From Paraburkholderia phytofirmans PsJN (lineage in GTDB: Bacteria > Pseudomonadota > Gammaproteobacteria > Burkholderiales > Burkholderiaceae), in assembly GCF_000020125.1 (NCBI RefSeq), contig NC_010676.1, positions 3,100,001 through 3,164,000 of the forward strand: a stretch of 64,000 nucleotides of DNA, written 5' to 3'. Positions 7,904 to 18,813 of this stretch are shown here, piece by piece (within the stretch, counting starts at the first letter, position 1; each line of letters starts with the position of its first letter). Position numbers and translations under genes: made by a program. The notes below the pieces were generated by a model. That model was given only the letters and a program-made list of their open reading frames with translations, made no database searches and was not told the DNA's origin.

Positions 7904-10309
7904 TCAATTCCCTTCGAGGAACGACTTCAGCTTGTCGGAACGACTCGGGTGGCGCAGCTTGCGCAGCGCCTTCGCTTCGATCTGACGGATCCGTTCACGC
8001 GTCACGTCGAACTGCTTGCCGACTTCTTCGAGCGTGTGATCGGTGCTCATCTCGATACCGAAACGCATGCGCAGCACCTTCGCTTCACGCGGAGTCAGCG
8101 AGTCGAGCACGTCCTTCACGACATCGCGCATGCTCGCATGCAAAGCGGCGTCGGCCGGCGCAACCGTGTTGTTGTCTTCGATGAAATCGCCCAGATGCGA
8201 ATCGTCGTCGTCACCGATCGGCGTTTCCATCGAGATCGGCTCCTTCGCGATCTTCATGATCTTGCGGATCTTGTCTTCCGGCATTTCCATCTTCTCGGCC
8301 AGCGTTGCCGGATCCGGCTCGAGACCGGTTTCCTGCAGAATCTGGCGCGAGATGCGGTTCATCTTGTTGATCGTTTCGATCATGTGAACCGGAATCCGGA
8401 TCGTGCGCGCCTGGTCGGCAATCGAACGCGTAATGGCCTGACGGATCCACCACGTTGCATACGTGGAGAACTTGTAGCCGCGACGGTATTCGAACTTGTC
8501 CACCGCCTTCATCAGGCCGATGTTGCCTTCCTGAATCAGGTCCAGGAACTGCAAACCACGGTTCGTGTACTTCTTCGCGATCGAGATCACGAGACGCAAG
8601 TTCGCCTCGGTCATTTCGCGCTTCGCCTGACGCGCCTTCAGTTCGCCCGCCGCCATCTGACGGTTGGTTTCCTTCAGGTCTTTCAACGGCAGCACGACCC
8701 GCGCCTGCAGATCCAGCAGACGTTGCTGCTGTTCGCGAATAGCCGGAATGTTTCGCGTGAGGATCGCGCTATAGGCGTGACCTTCACCGACGATCTTATC
8801 GGCCCACTCGAGATCCGTTTCGCTGCCCGGGAAGCGCGCGATGAATTCCGCACGCGGCATGCCGCACTTGTCGACCACCGTGTGCAGAATCTGACGTTCG
8901 ACCTGACGCACTTCGTCCACCTGCGCACGCAGCGTGTCGCACAGACGCTCGACGGTACGCGCGGTGAAGCGGATCGTCATGAGCTCATTCTGGATCGTCT
9001 CTTGTGCCTTCAGATACGACTTGGACTTGTAGCCTTCCTTCTCGAACGCGCGACGCATCTTGTCGAACCATTCGCTGATCATCGCGAATTTTTCGAGCGA
9101 CGCACGCTTGAGCGCTTCCATCTGCGCTGCGTTAGCCGTGGCTTGCGCCGTGCCGTCGTCTTCTTCCTCGTCTTCTTCCGAGTCTTCTTCGACTTCTTCG
9201 TCTTCGCTCTCGATCGCTTCGGCTTCTTGCGCGGAGAAACCGTCCGCGTCTTCCGCGTTGGCGTCGATCAGGCCGTCGACCAGTTCGTCGATGCGAATTT
9301 CCTCATTCGCGACGCGCTCCGCCATCGCCAGGATGTCGGCGATCGTGGTCGGGCATGCGGAGATGGCCATCACCATGTGCTTCAGGCCGTCTTCGATCCG
9401 TTTGGCGATTTCGATTTCGCCTTCGCGCGTGAGCAGCTCGACCGTGCCCATTTCACGCATATACATGCGGACCGGGTCGGTAGTGCGGCCGAATTCCGAG
9501 TCGACGGTGGACAGCGCAACTTCCGCTTCCTCTTCCACTTCGTCGTCGGACGAAGCCGCTGGCGCGTTGTCGTTCAGCAGCAGCGTTTCAGCGTCCGGGG
9601 CCTGCTCGTACACCGCCACGCCCATGTCGTTGAACGTGCTGATGATGCCTTCGATCGCCTCGGTCTCGGTGAAGTTGTCCGGCAGGTGGTCGTTGATCTC
9701 AGCGTACGTGAGGAAGCCGCGCTCCTTGCCGAGCTTGATCAGCGCGCGCAATTTGGAGCGGCGCTCCTCGAGTTCCTCGACCGTGCCCGGCTGTGACGAC
9801 GCGAAAGCGTCTTTCAGCAGCGCTTTTTCCTTTGCACGACGATCGCGAGCCTTGGCCTTTTCCACCTTGGCCGGAGCAGCAGCCGCGGGGCTTTCTTCGC
9901 TTTGGGTTGCGTCGTCATCGACGGGTACTTCGTTCAGCTTTTTCGTCATGGAGTTCGCCGTACCGGCTGTAGTCTCGACTCGCGGCTGGTGGACGCCAGC
10001 CGGTTGAACCGTGGATACTGGAACCTCGCGCACTACCGCATCGTCCTGCGCGGCAGCCGCTTCCCTTGCGCTTCTGACACCCGACCCCTTTGTGGCCGGT
10101 ACTGCTACGACTTTCGCCGCCCTGACCGGCTCCGCTCGCGCAGCCGAGGTGGTCGAGGACTTCTTCGCGGCAACCGGTGTAACACTGACCGCAGACGCTT
10201 TTCTGACAGAAGAAACTAACCTGGCTTCGGTGACCTTTCTGGTCGGCTCCCTGGAGCTCGTGCCTGTCGTTTTCTTTCCGCCCGTTGTTCCGCCCGCAGT
10301 CTTTGCCAT
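7904..10309 (-). CDS. rpoD: RNA polymerase primary sigma factor (sigma-70)
   Basis: This is an 801-residue housekeeping sigma factor. A long basic, Ala/Thr/Val-rich N-terminal extension (about residues 1-165) precedes region 1.1 ([20 protein letters not shown]). An acidic non-conserved region (runs of Glu/Asp near 360-385) comes before region 2, with the core-binding and -10-recognition segment [20 protein letters not shown] and [20 protein letters not shown]. Region 4.2 at the C-terminus carries the -35-reading helix [20 protein letters not shown]. The extension makes it longer than the 613-residue E. coli protein, as is usual in Burkholderiaceae. It follows dnaG in the macromolecular synthesis operon and also has its own extended -10 promoter. 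Confidence 0.98.
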   Translation of the reverse strand: MAKTAGGTTGGKKTTGTSSREPTRKVTEARLVSSVRKASAVSVTPVAAKKSSTTSAARAEPVRAAKVVAVPATKGSGVRSAREAAAAQDDAVVREVPVSTVQPAGVHQPRVETTAGTANSMTKKLNEVPVDDDATQSEESPAAAAPAKVEKAKARDRRAKEKALLKDAFASSQPGTVEELEERRSKLRALIKLGKERGFLTYAEINDHLPDNFTETEAIEGIISTFNDMGVAVYEQAPDAETLLLNDNAPAASSDDEVEEEAEVALSTVDSEFGRTTDPVRMYMREMGTVELLTREGEIEIAKRIEDGLKHMVMAISACPTTIADILAMAERVANEEIRIDELVDGLIDANAEDADGFSAQEAEAIESEDEEVEEDSEEDEEEDDGTAQATANAAQMEALKRASLEKFAMISEWFDKMRRAFEKEGYKSKSYLKAQETIQNELMTIRFTARTVERLCDTLRAQVDEVRQVERQILHTVVDKCGMPRAEFIARFPGSETDLEWADKIVGEGHAYSAILTRNIPAIREQQQRLLDLQARVVLPLKDLKETNRQMAAGELKARQAKREMTEANLRLVISIAKKYTNRGLQFLDLIQEGNIGLMKAVDKFEYRRGYKFSTYATWWIRQAITRSIADQARTIRIPVHMIETINKMNRISRQILQETGLEPDPATLAEKMEMPEDKIRKIMKIAKEPISMETPIGDDDDSHLGDFIEDNNTVAPADAALHASMRDVVKDVLDSLTPREAKVLRMRFGIEMSTDHTLEEVGKQFDVTRERIRQIEAKALRKLRHPSRSDKLKSFLEGN

Positions 10310-10370
10310 CGCATCGCCTTTTCGCCTTTGCTAGGAAAACCCTTGAAAAACAAACCGCTGGAAACCTTTT

Positions 10371-10379
10371 ATTATAGCA
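10371..10379 (-). promoter_or_regulatory. Extended -10 promoter in front of rpoD
   Basis: The minus strand reads TGC directly before a perfect TATAAT (10371-10376). No good -35 is visible, which fits an extended -10 promoter. It lies between the dnaG stop (10401) and the rpoD start (10309), so rpoD can be made apart from the operon. Confidence 0.5.
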
Positions 10380-10400
10380 CCGAGGGTCTCCGCGCTCCGC

Positions 10401-12272
10401 CTACAGCCCGAGCTGGCGCTTCATGTCAGCCCGCTTCCGATTGAGCTCCGAGAGTTCCGCAAACTCCTCCGGCGTGTGCCGGGATTGCCGCGAAAGCTGC
10501 TCGAGACGATCGCAGTAAGCGTCGTACCGCATCTTCAGGATCGCCGCCTTCAGTTCCTCTCCAACGATCCGTTCCTGCTCGCGCCGTTCCTCGATGACGG
10601 TCGCATCTTCCGGGTCCTTCAGCAGCAAATCCCGGACGTTTTCATCATAGTCTAGAATTTTGCGAAAGATTTCCTCGAAAGTTGGGGCGTTCGCGCCGTT
10701 TCGCAATAGGTCGGACAACAGCTGAAACTCCGCCGAATCGCCCAGCGCACGCGCGTGCGTCGTCACTTCCTCGAACAGTTCACCGTGCCGCGTGACCGTG
10801 AGCAACGCCTGTTCAGCCTCTTCATCCAGCACGCCCACGGTGCGCGGATACATCACCAGATTGCGCAGCGTTTTTTCCTCGATCCCCGTCACGCTGCGCC
10901 GGTCTTTGCGGGCCGGCGCGGCGCGGGCCGCCGCCGCGATCCGGGAATCGACCTCGCACAGCGCGGCGACTTCGTCGAACGGGACATCGAGCCGGTCGGC
11001 GAACATATGCATGATCTGCGCGCGCAGGGCATTGGCCGGCAGCGCCTGCAGCAGCGGTTTGGCGTCGAACAGCGCGCGGGCGCGGCCTTCGGGCTGATCA
11101 AGCTCCTTGCCAGTCAGCACCTCGTTCAGCATGAACTGCGACAGCGGCATGGCCCGCTCGACCTGCTCGGCAAAGGCCTCGGTGCCGTATTCACGCACGT
11201 AGCTGTCCGGATCGTGCTCGGACGGCAAAAACAGGAACCGGATGGTCCGGTTGTCCGCCGCGTGCGGCAAACAGGCATCCAGCGCCCGGCGAGCGGCGCG
11301 CCGGCCGGCCGAATCGCCGTCGAAACTGAAGATGACCGTGTCGGTCTGGCGCATCAGTTTCTGGACATGAATCGGCGTGCAGGCCGTGCCGAGCGTGGCG
11401 ACCGCGTTCTGGAAGCCCAACTGGGCCAGCGCGACCACGTCCATATAGCCTTCCACGACCAGCACATAGTGTTGTTCGCGAATCGCCAGACGCGCCTCGA
11501 ACAGCCCATACAGCTCGCTGCCCTTGTTAAATAAAGGCGTTTCGGGCGAATTCAAATATTTGGGTTCGCCGCCGTCCAGCACGCGGCCGCCGAAGCCGAT
11601 CACCTGCCCCTTCACATTGCGAATCGGGAACATGATCCGCTCGCGAAAGCGGTCGTACCGGCGGTTCTGGCCCTGAGCGTCGGACTTTTCGCTGACGATC
11701 ACCAAACCGGATTCGACCAGCGCATCGTCGCGGTAGTTCGGAAAAGCCGGTTCGAGGTTCTGCCAGCCGTCCGGGGCGTAGCCGAGTCCGAAACGGGCGG
11801 CGATCTCGCCGGTCAAGCCGCGCTTCTTCAGATACTGGATCGCGACCGGCGCGCTGCGTAGCTGCTTGCGGTAGAAGTCGCAGGCGGTCTGCATGACATC
11901 GGAAAGCGCGGTGGTGACCGCTTTGGATGCTGCCGGCGCATAGCCGCCGCCGGACCCGCCGCCGCCATAGCCGGGCGACGCCTCGTTTGGCACGGTCAAA
12001 CCGACGGACTGCGCCAACTCATTGACTGCCTCGGGAAACGAGGACCCGACGTGCTCCATCAGGAAGCCGATCGCCGTACCGTGCGCGCCGCAACCGAAGC
12101 AGTGATAGAACTGCTTAGTCGGACTAACCGTAAACGATGGGCTTTTCTCGTTGTGGAACGGGCACAGCCCCATGAAGTTCGCGCCGCCCTTTTTCAGCTG
12201 CACATACCGGCCGACCACGTCGACAATATCGACGCGGTTGAGCAGGTCCTGCAGAAATGACGGAGGAATCAC
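10401..12272 (-). CDS. dnaG: DNA primase
   Basis: This 623-residue replicative primase makes RNA primers at the fork. The N-terminal zinc ribbon is complete (CPFHNEKSPSFTV, then HCFGCGAHG). The RNA polymerase core contains the TOPRIM motif VVEGYMDVVAL and the acidic FSFDGDSAGRRAA motif. The C-terminal helical part should bind DnaB helicase. A Gly-rich linker (GYGGGGSGGG, near residue 105) is an unusual insertion after the zinc domain. The start is GTG at 12272. It lies between yqeY and rpoD in the macromolecular synthesis operon. Confidence 0.97.
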   Translation of the reverse strand: MIPPSFLQDLLNRVDIVDVVGRYVQLKKGGANFMGLCPFHNEKSPSFTVSPTKQFYHCFGCGAHGTAIGFLMEHVGSSFPEAVNELAQSVGLTVPNEASPGYGGGGSGGGYAPAASKAVTTALSDVMQTACDFYRKQLRSAPVAIQYLKKRGLTGEIAARFGLGYAPDGWQNLEPAFPNYRDDALVESGLVIVSEKSDAQGQNRRYDRFRERIMFPIRNVKGQVIGFGGRVLDGGEPKYLNSPETPLFNKGSELYGLFEARLAIREQHYVLVVEGYMDVVALAQLGFQNAVATLGTACTPIHVQKLMRQTDTVIFSFDGDSAGRRAARRALDACLPHAADNRTIRFLFLPSEHDPDSYVREYGTEAFAEQVERAMPLSQFMLNEVLTGKELDQPEGRARALFDAKPLLQALPANALRAQIMHMFADRLDVPFDEVAALCEVDSRIAAAARAAPARKDRRSVTGIEEKTLRNLVMYPRTVGVLDEEAEQALLTVTRHGELFEEVTTHARALGDSAEFQLLSDLLRNGANAPTFEEIFRKILDYDENVRDLLLKDPEDATVIEERREQERIVGEELKAAILKMRYDAYCDRLEQLSRQSRHTPEEFAELSELNRKRADMKRQLGL

Positions 12273-12351
12273 AGTAAATGACGCTGCCTTAAAAACTCAA
12301 CGCCGCGCACGCCGTCGAAAAACGCCATGTACGACGCGAAAATACGGATAT

Positions 12352-12798
12352 TTACTTCGCGAGCGCGGCTTTGACTTGCGCTGAAACAGCGGTCATGTCG
12401 GCGCGGCCGGCCAGCTTCGGCTTGAGCACGCCCATGACCTTGCCCATGTCCTGCGGTCCGGCCGCGCCGGTTTGCGCCACCGCGGCCTGGACTTCGGCAA
12501 CGATCTCCGCCTCGGACATCTGCTCCGGCATATAGGCAGACAAGATCGCCAGCTCGGCCTTTTCCTTGTCGGCCAGATCGGTGCGGCCGGCGGCTTCGAA
12601 CTGGCTAATCGAGTCCTTGCGCTGTTTGATCATCTTGTCGATGACAGCGGTGATCGCGGTGTCGTCGAGCGTGATGCGCTCGTCGACTTCGCGCTGCTTG
12701 ATCGCGGCGAGCAGCAGGCGGACCGTGCCGAGGCGCTCGGTCTCACGTGCCCGCATGGCGGCCTTCATATCGTCGTTGATCCGGTCCTTGAGACTCAT
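12352..12798 (-). CDS. GatB/YqeY domain protein
   Basis: This 148-residue, all-helical protein is related to the tail domain of the GatB amidotransferase subunit. It is full length: SLKDRINDDMKAAMRARE at the start, AYMPEQMSE in the middle, and a MGKVMGVLKPKLAGRADM end that matches the family. GatB tails bind tRNA, but the role of the stand-alone protein is unsettled. I prefer the ATG at 12798 over the GTG one codon earlier. It is the second gene of the rpsU-yqeY-dnaG-rpoD block, 79 nt before dnaG. Confidence 0.92.
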   Translation of the reverse strand: MSLKDRINDDMKAAMRARETERLGTVRLLLAAIKQREVDERITLDDTAITAVIDKMIKQRKDSISQFEAAGRTDLADKEKAELAILSAYMPEQMSEAEIVAEVQAAVAQTGAAGPQDMGKVMGVLKPKLAGRADMTAVSAQVKAALAK

Positions 12799-12869
12799 CA
12801 CTCACCTGAATGCGTTGGAATTTGAAAAACCGGCCAGACTAACCACTCCCCACGCGCATCAACACGAAT

Positions 12870-12899
12870 ACCCGCTTGGGACTGCTTCCTCAAGCGGGT
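12870..12899 (-). promoter_or_regulatory. Hairpin between rpsU and yqeY
   Basis: Perfect 8-bp arms ACCCGCTT and AAGCGGGT with a 14-nt loop but no T-run. In E. coli a hairpin after rpsU limits read-through into dnaG; this one may have a similar attenuating or RNA-processing role. That is inference. Confidence 0.35.
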
Positions 12900-13032
12900 T
12901 GGCACACTGTGCGTGGTGGTTGCGACCCTGCCGGCTGGCCCGAAGGGCCGTGTTTTCCGTGATGGCACCTGTCGTGCCCTCACCGGTTGAATGTCGCCGC
13001 TCCGTCAGACGGGAACCGCGGCAACGCCAGAA

Positions 13033-13245
13033 TCAGTAGAACTTCTTTGGCAGCATCTGGCTACGCAGACGCTTGAAATGACGCTTCACCGCAGACGCCT
13101 TCTTACGCTTGCGCTCGGTCGTAGGTTTTTCGTAAAACTCGCGAGCGCGAAGTTCCGTCAGCAAGCCGCTTTTCTCCATGGTGCGCTTGAACCGGCGCAT
13201 GGCAACTTCAAACGGCTCGTTGTCTTTTACGCGGATGGTCGTCAT
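13033..13245 (-). CDS. rpsU: 30S ribosomal protein S21
   Basis: This 70-residue basic protein of the small ribosomal subunit is needed for efficient initiation on natural mRNAs. It matches the family over its whole length: [20 protein letters not shown] at the start, the [16 protein letters not shown] middle and a Lys/Arg-rich end. It is the first gene of the macromolecular synthesis operon, with 234 nt before yqeY, a gap that holds a hairpin. The function is certain. Confidence 0.98.
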   Translation of the reverse strand: MTTIRVKDNEPFEVAMRRFKRTMEKSGLLTELRAREFYEKPTTERKRKKASAVKRHFKRLRSQMLPKKFY

Positions 13246-13313
13246 TTTTCAATAACGGAACTTTGTAAAGGTTCAGGAGTATAGCAGAGCTTTCTCACAA
13301 AGCCAGAGCGCCG

Positions 13314-14531
13314 TCAAGCCCCTCTGGCGTACTCCGCAGCCGCCTCGCCGGCCGCCACGCCCGACGCCCATGCCCACTGAAAATTGTAGCCGCCAAGCCA
13401 GCCGGTTACGTCGACGGCTTCGCCGATGAAGTACAAGCCCGGCGCGCGTGCGCTCATCATCGTCGATGACGACAGGTCGCGCGTGTCGATGCCGCCGCGC
13501 GTCACTTCGGCTTTTCGATAGCCTTCCGTCCCGTTGGGCGTGAGCGTCCAGCGCGACAGCGCTTCGCCGACGCGGCGCAGGGTTTTGTCCGGCAAATCGG
13601 CCACGCGGGCATCGGCGGAAATCTGATGGGTTTCCAGCCAGACATGGGCGAGCCGCTGCGGGACCCATTCCGACAACAGATTGGCGATCTGCCGCTTCGT
13701 GCCGGTCTTCGCTTCCAGCAAGGCGGTCGTGGCGTCCTGCTCCGGCAGCAAGTTGATGTGAATCGGCTCGCCGGGCTGCCAGTAGCTCGAAATCTGCAGC
13801 ACCCCTGGGCCGGAAACACCGCGGTGAGTGAGCAGCAGGTCTTCGTTGAATTCGGCGCCGGTCTTTTTGTTGCCGGTCGCCAGTTGCACTTCCAGCGAGA
13901 CGCCGGATAGCGCCGCGAACGGCTCCCAGTCGGCGGCTGCGAAAGTCAGCGGGACCAGCGCCGGGTGCGTGTCGATCAGCTTGTGACCGAACTGCTTGGC
14001 AAGCCGGTAGGCGAAATCGGTGGCGCCGATCTTCGGAATCGACAGGCCGCCGGTCGCGACCACCAGCGCACGCGCGACGATCGGCCCGGCCTGCGTATCC
14101 AGCGTGAAGTGCCCTTCTGGATCCTGGCGCACCTGCTCGACCGCAAGCGGCGTACGCCACACCACGCGGCCCGCGTCGCACTCGTTCTTCAGCACATTGA
14201 TGACCGCGTCGCTCGACTGGTCGCAGAAGAGCTGGCCTTTGTGCTTCTCGTGCCAGGTCACATGATGACGCTTGAGGAGCGCCATGAAATCGCGCGGTGT
14301 ATAGCGCGCGAGCGCCGAGCGGCAAAAATGCGGATTGGCCGACAAGTAATTAGCCGGACCGGCATACAGATTCGTGAAGTTGCAGCGGCCGCCGCCGGAG
14401 ATGCGGATTTTCTCCGCGAGACGCTGCGAGTGGTCGATCAGCACCACGCGACGGCCGAGTTGCCCGGCCACCGCCGCGCACATCATGCCGGCCGCGCCTG
14501 CGCCGATCACTGCTATATCGAAGGATTCCAT
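13314..14531 (-). CDS. HI0933-family FAD-binding oxidoreductase
   Basis: This 405-residue flavoprotein belongs to the HI0933/BaiN-like group. The N-terminal dinucleotide-binding motif [17 protein letters not shown] is followed by the family signature [11 protein letters not shown]. The C-terminal FAD contact region reads [22 protein letters not shown]. Members are widespread, and their substrate in proteobacteria is mostly unknown. It diverges from tsaD, whose start lies 121 nt away. It is not obviously part of the rpsU operon: its stop is 68 nt before rpsU in the same direction, so some read-through is possible. The family assignment is firm. Confidence 0.88.
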   Translation of the reverse strand: MESFDIAVIGAGAAGMMCAAVAGQLGRRVVLIDHSQRLAEKIRISGGGRCNFTNLYAGPANYLSANPHFCRSALARYTPRDFMALLKRHHVTWHEKHKGQLFCDQSSDAVINVLKNECDAGRVVWRTPLAVEQVRQDPEGHFTLDTQAGPIVARALVVATGGLSIPKIGATDFAYRLAKQFGHKLIDTHPALVPLTFAAADWEPFAALSGVSLEVQLATGNKKTGAEFNEDLLLTHRGVSGPGVLQISSYWQPGEPIHINLLPEQDATTALLEAKTGTKRQIANLLSEWVPQRLAHVWLETHQISADARVADLPDKTLRRVGEALSRWTLTPNGTEGYRKAEVTRGGIDTRDLSSSTMMSARAPGLYFIGEAVDVTGWLGGYNFQWAWASGVAAGEAAAEYARGA

Positions 14532-14652
14532 GGGGCCGCATTGTACCCGCGCGTCGGCGGCGCCTTGCCCGCACTGCTATACTTTCATGCTTGCCTTCTC
14601 ACTTTCGGGCGCTGGAGTTTTATCGCTTCTGCGTCCGCTCAAGCCCACCATC

Positions 14653-15681
14653 ATGCTCGTTCTCGGCATCGAAAGCTCCTGCGACGAAACCGGTCTCGCG
14701 CTCTACGACACGGAGCGCGGCCTGCTCGCGCACGCGCTGCATTCGCAAATTGCGATGCATCGGGAGTACGGCGGCGTGGTGCCGGAACTGGCGTCGCGCG
14801 ATCACATCCGGCGCGCGCTGCCGCTGCTCGAAGAGGTGATGGAACGCGCCGGCGCGGCCCGTGGCGACATCGACGCGATCGCCTACACGCAAGGCCCTGG
14901 TCTCGCGGGCGCGCTGCTGGTCGGCGCGAGCGTCGCCAACTCGCTGGCCATGGCGTGGGACAAGCCGACCATCGGCATTCATCACCTTGAAGGGCATTTG
15001 CTGTCGCCGCTGCTGGTGGATGAGCCACCGCCGTTCCCGTTTGTCGCGCTACTGGTATCCGGTGGGCACACGCAGTTGATGCGTGTCACGGACGTGGGCG
15101 TCTACGAGACGCTCGGCGAAACGCTGGACGACGCCGCCGGCGAAGCGTTCGACAAAACCGCCAAACTGTTAGGCCTGGGTTACCCGGGCGGCCCGGAAGT
15201 CTCGCGCATGGCCGAATTCGGCACGCCGGGCGCGGTGGTCCTGCCGCGTCCCATGCTGCATTCCGGCGACCTCGATTTCAGCTTCAGCGGCTTGAAGACC
15301 GCTGTTCTCACGCACGCCAAGAAGCTCGGCGGCGCCAATATCTGCGAGCAGGCGAAAGCCGATCTGGCGCGCGGTTTCGTCGACGCGGCAGTCGACGTTC
15401 TGGCTGCGAAGTCGCTGGCCGCGCTCAAGAAGACCGAGCTCAACCGGTTGGTCGTCGCGGGCGGTGTCGGCGCAAACCGGCAGTTGCGCGAAGCGCTGTC
15501 CGCTGCCGCCAAGAAGCGCAATTTCTACGTGCACTACCCGGACCTGTCGCTGTGCACGGACAACGGCGCGATGATCGCGCTGGCCGGCGCGTTGCGACTG
15601 CAGCGCTGGCCGGATCAGTCGGGCAAGGACTACGCGTTCACGGTGAGGCCGCGCTGGGATCTGACATCCCTCGCACGCTGA
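14653..15681 (+). CDS. tsaD: tRNA N6-threonylcarbamoyladenosine transferase
   Basis: This 342-residue Kae1/TsaD protein transfers the threonylcarbamoyl group to A37 of ANN-decoding tRNAs, working with TsaB and TsaE. It has the ASKHA phosphate motif [10 protein letters not shown] at the N-terminus, the metal-binding HHLEGHL, and the [13 protein letters not shown] nucleotide loop. The start is the ATG giving MLVLGIESS; the frame is open further upstream, but that stretch is unlike the family. It is followed by an intrinsic terminator and convergent with folE2. Confidence 0.97.
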   Translation: MLVLGIESSCDETGLALYDTERGLLAHALHSQIAMHREYGGVVPELASRDHIRRALPLLEEVMERAGAARGDIDAIAYTQGPGLAGALLVGASVANSLAMAWDKPTIGIHHLEGHLLSPLLVDEPPPFPFVALLVSGGHTQLMRVTDVGVYETLGETLDDAAGEAFDKTAKLLGLGYPGGPEVSRMAEFGTPGAVVLPRPMLHSGDLDFSFSGLKTAVLTHAKKLGGANICEQAKADLARGFVDAAVDVLAAKSLAALKKTELNRLVVAGGVGANRQLREALSAAAKKRNFYVHYPDLSLCTDNGAMIALAGALRLQRWPDQSGKDYAFTVRPRWDLTSLAR

Positions 15682-15702
15682 GTTCCGTGTTCGTTTGGCC
15701 GT

Positions 15703-15737
15703 AAAAAAAGCCGCTTTCAACAGAAGCGGTTTTTTTG
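15703..15737. terminator. Terminator between tsaD and folE2
   Basis: The stem CCGCTT/AAGCGG (with a short bulge) is preceded by seven As and followed by seven Ts, so it can act for both convergent genes. Confidence 0.8.
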
Positions 15738-15759
15738 TCCGATTCAACTAAAGCGCGTA

Positions 15760-16566
15760 TCAGGCCGCCCGCTTATCCCGCTCGATCACCGCGTACGCGC
15801 TGTGATTGTGAATCGACTCGAAGTTCTCGGCTTCCAGCACGTAGGCGACGACCCGCTCATCCGCGTTCAAACGCTGCGCAACATCGCGCACGAGGTCTTC
15901 GACGAACTTCGGATTTTCATAAGCGCGCTCGGTGACGAACTTCTCGTCCGGGCGCTTGAGCAAGCCCCACAGTTCGCACGAGGCTTCTTCTTCGGCGATA
16001 CGGATCAGTTCTTCCACGGCCACATCGCCCGCCAGTTCGGTGTTGATCGTGACGTGCGAGCGCTGGTTATGCGCGCCGTACTGCGAGATCTTCTTCGAAC
16101 ACGGGCACAGGCTCGTCACCGGCACAAGCACTTGCAGGAACAGACGCGTCGCACCGTTGCGAGTCTCGCCCGTCAGCGTGACTTCGTAGTCAAGCAGGCT
16201 TTGCACGCCCGACACCGGCGCGGTCTTGTTCACGAAGTACGGGAACGACACCTCGATGCGGCCGGCCTCGGCCTCGAGCTTTTCGAGCATCGCGGCGAGC
16301 ATGGTGCGGAACGTGGCCGGCTCCAGCGGCGCCTTGTTCTCTTCGAGCAACGCGACGAAACGCGACATGTGCGTGCCCTTCTGGTCAGCCGGCAGATGCA
16401 CGTCGAGGTTCCACGTGCCGACCGTCGGCTGCACCTCGCCGCTTTGCGTGCGCACCGTCAGCGGATGGCGCACGGCCTTCACGCCGACCCGTTGAATCGG
16501 GATCTGACGGGTGTCGGGCGTGCTTTGCACGTCGGGCATCACAAAGGCGGGATTCATCTGATTCAT
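15760..16566 (-). CDS. folE2: GTP cyclohydrolase FolE2 (type IB)
   Basis: This 268-residue enzyme converts GTP to 7,8-dihydroneopterin triphosphate, the first step of folate synthesis. Type IB enzymes use varied metals, unlike zinc-dependent FolE. Visible signatures are [15 protein letters not shown], and [18 protein letters not shown] with the conserved Cys. It has the usual length. The start at 16566 has an AGGAC ribosome site; a second ATG three codons on is possible. The 254-nt leader towards dxs holds five hairpins (separate entry). In many bacteria folE2 is controlled by zinc limitation, but I do not see a clear Zur box here. Confidence 0.95.
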   Translation of the reverse strand: MNQMNPAFVMPDVQSTPDTRQIPIQRVGVKAVRHPLTVRTQSGEVQPTVGTWNLDVHLPADQKGTHMSRFVALLEENKAPLEPATFRTMLAAMLEKLEAEAGRIEVSFPYFVNKTAPVSGVQSLLDYEVTLTGETRNGATRLFLQVLVPVTSLCPCSKKISQYGAHNQRSHVTINTELAGDVAVEELIRIAEEEASCELWGLLKRPDEKFVTERAYENPKFVEDLVRDVAQRLNADERVVAYVLEAENFESIHNHSAYAVIERDKRAA

Positions 16567-16820
16567 CTTCTTGTCCTTTCAGGAAACGCCGGACTGCCCC
16601 GAGTCTTTCGCCCGCAAAGAAGCCCTTCGGGCAGTCCGCTCGCGAGGGCTGTCGCGAAGCGACAGGCTTGGCGGCTCCCGGCGGCCGCGCGGATCAAGGC
16701 GCGCAACGGCGAACGCCGGCCCCTGCCGGCGTTGGATGATGGGCCCGAAAGCCCACCGATTCAAGTTGGAGATTGCTTATGGCCGCCATGGCACGGCGGC
16801 CGCACCGCGAGCGGCGACGC
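16567..16820 (-). repeat. Cluster of five hairpins between dxs and folE2
   Basis: Inverted repeats: 16590-16599 with 16629-16638 (10 of 10), 16649-16655 with 16659-16665 (7 of 7), 16712-16720 with 16725-16733 (9 of 9), 16740-16744 with 16751-16755 (5 of 5), and 16781-16787 with 16795-16801 (7 of 7). No strong T-run follows any of them. They could form a structured 5' leader of folE2, a dxs 3' stabiliser, or a cluster of palindromic repeats. Confidence 0.55.
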
Positions 16821-18728
16821 TTACGCGACGCGCTTCACCGACGACTGACCGCCGACCGCGCCGCTCGACAGGAAGCGCTCGCGGATCGACTTGGTGATAC
16901 CCGCGGCGTCGAGACCACACGCGGCGAGCAGCTTGGCCGGGTCCCCATGATCGATGAACCGATCGGGAAGGCCCAATTGTAGTACGGGTCGCATAACCCC
17001 ACTTTCAAGCAGGGCTTCGACGCAAGCCGAACCCGCGCCGCCCATCACGCAGCCTTCTTCGATTGTGACGATAGCGTCGTGCGTTTCGGCCAGCTGACGG
17101 ACCAGAGCGGCGTCGAGCGGCTTCACGAAGCGCATGTTGGCAACCGTCGCGTCCAGTTGCTCGGCGGCTGCCAGCGACGGCGCGACCATCGTGCCAAACG
17201 CCAGAATCGCAATACGCTTGCCGGCCGGCTGCGACGTTTCGCGACGAATCTCACCCTTGCCGAGCGGCAGCGCCGCCATCTGCTTGACCGTGGCGACGCC
17301 CGTGCCGGCGCCGCGCGGATAACGCACCGCCGTCGGGTTCGGCTGTTGCAATGCCGTGTACAGCATCTGGCGGCATTCGTTTTCGTCCGAGGCGGCCATC
17401 ACCGTCATGTTCGGGATGCAGCGCAGGAACGCCAGGTCGTAAGCACCCGCGTGCGTTGCGCCGTCCGCGCCGACCAGACCCGCCCGGTCGATCGCGAACA
17501 CCACCGGCAGGTTCTGCAGCGCGACGTCGTGAATCAGCTGATCGTAGGCGCGTTGCAGGAAGGTCGAGTAGATCGCGACCACCGGCTTCATGCCTTCCGC
17601 GGCCAAACCGCCGGCGAACGTCACCGCATGTTGCTCGGCGATACCGACGTCGAAGTAACGGTCCGGGAAGCGCTTCTCGAACTCCACCATGCCCGAGCCT
17701 TCGCGCATGGCCGGCGTGATGCCGACCACACGTGCATCCAGCTCGGCCGCGTCGCACAACCATTCGCCGAACACCTGCGTATAGGTCTTCTTCGACGGCG
17801 TGGTGGCCGGCTTGATGCCTTCAGCCGGATTGAACTTGCCCGGCCCGTGATACAGCACCGGATCGGCTTCGGCCAGCTTGTAGCCTTGGCCTTTCTTCGT
17901 CACGACGTGCAGGAATTGCGGACCGCGCAGTTCCTTGATGTTCTGCAGCGTCGGGATCAGCGAATCGAGATCGTGACCGTCGATCGGGCCGATGTAGTTG
18001 AAGCCGAACTCTTCAAACAGCGTGGCTGGCACGATCATGCCCTTGGCGTGCTCTTCGAGCTTGCGGGCGAGATCGAGCATAGGCGGCGCGACGCGCAGCA
18101 CGCGTTCAACACCGGCACGCGCGGCGGCGTAGAAGCGGCCCGACATCAGGCGCGCCAAATGGCGATTCAGCGCGCCGACCGGCGGCGAAATCGACATGTC
18201 GTTATCGTTCAGGATGACCAGCAACGGCACGTCGTCTTCGACGCCGGCGTTGTTCATCGCCTCGAACGCCATACCGGCCGTCATTGCACCGTCGCCGATC
18301 ACGGCGATGCCCGTGCGGTTGTCGCCCTGCAGCTTGCTCGCGATCGCCATGCCGAGCGCGGCGGAAATCGACGTGCTGGAGTGCGCCGTGCCGAACGTGT
18401 CGTATTCCGACTCGTCACGCTTCGGGAAGCCCGAGATGCCGCCGAGTTGACGCAGCGTGTGCATCTGGTCGCGGCGGCCCGTCAGGATCTTGTGCGGATA
18501 GGTTTGATGGCCGACGTCCCAGACGATCCGGTCGCGCGGCGTGTCGAACACATAGTGCAGAGCAATGGTCAACTCGACCGTGCCGAGGTTGGACGAAAGA
18601 TGGCCGCCCGTCTGCGATACGCTGTCGAGCACGAAGGCACGCAACTCGTCGGCAAGCGGTTGCAATTGGCGGCGATCGAGGCGGCGCAAGGCTGCCGGGT
18701 CGTCAATGGTTTTCAGCAAGTCGTACAT
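16821..18728 (-). CDS. dxs: 1-deoxy-D-xylulose-5-phosphate synthase
   Basis: This is a 635-residue thiamine-diphosphate enzyme that joins pyruvate and glyceraldehyde 3-phosphate in the first step of the MEP isoprenoid pathway. The ThDP motif begins [18 protein letters not shown] and continues to [12 protein letters not shown]. The transketolase-like central domain contains [18 protein letters not shown] with the catalytic Glu. The start [11 protein letters not shown] fits the family; 18 further in-frame codons upstream are not likely translated. Downstream of ispA and xseB in the same direction, it forms an isoprenoid operon. ispA lies 85 nt before it. Confidence 0.97.
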   Translation of the reverse strand: MYDLLKTIDDPAALRRLDRRQLQPLADELRAFVLDSVSQTGGHLSSNLGTVELTIALHYVFDTPRDRIVWDVGHQTYPHKILTGRRDQMHTLRQLGGISGFPKRDESEYDTFGTAHSSTSISAALGMAIASKLQGDNRTGIAVIGDGAMTAGMAFEAMNNAGVEDDVPLLVILNDNDMSISPPVGALNRHLARLMSGRFYAAARAGVERVLRVAPPMLDLARKLEEHAKGMIVPATLFEEFGFNYIGPIDGHDLDSLIPTLQNIKELRGPQFLHVVTKKGQGYKLAEADPVLYHGPGKFNPAEGIKPATTPSKKTYTQVFGEWLCDAAELDARVVGITPAMREGSGMVEFEKRFPDRYFDVGIAEQHAVTFAGGLAAEGMKPVVAIYSTFLQRAYDQLIHDVALQNLPVVFAIDRAGLVGADGATHAGAYDLAFLRCIPNMTVMAASDENECRQMLYTALQQPNPTAVRYPRGAGTGVATVKQMAALPLGKGEIRRETSQPAGKRIAILAFGTMVAPSLAAAEQLDATVANMRFVKPLDAALVRQLAETHDAIVTIEEGCVMGGAGSACVEALLESGVMRPVLQLGLPDRFIDHGDPAKLLAACGLDAAGITKSIRERFLSSGAVGGQSSVKRVA

Positions 18729-18813
18729 CGTCGTTCCATTGTAGGAAAACTTACGCGCCCGCACTTCATACATGCGCCTCATAACGGAGACGCACGGCGG
18801 CGGGCTTTCGCGT

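Noticed and set aside
7793..9796. A 667-codon open frame on the plus strand opposite rpoD
   Set aside because: It is the antisense of a highly conserved gene; its Arg/His/Leu/Asp-rich product matches no family and only reflects the GC-rich codon pattern.
10011..10334. A plus-strand frame opposite the rpoD N-terminal extension
   Set aside because: It mirrors the repetitive Ala/Thr/Val codons of the extension; rpoD explains it.
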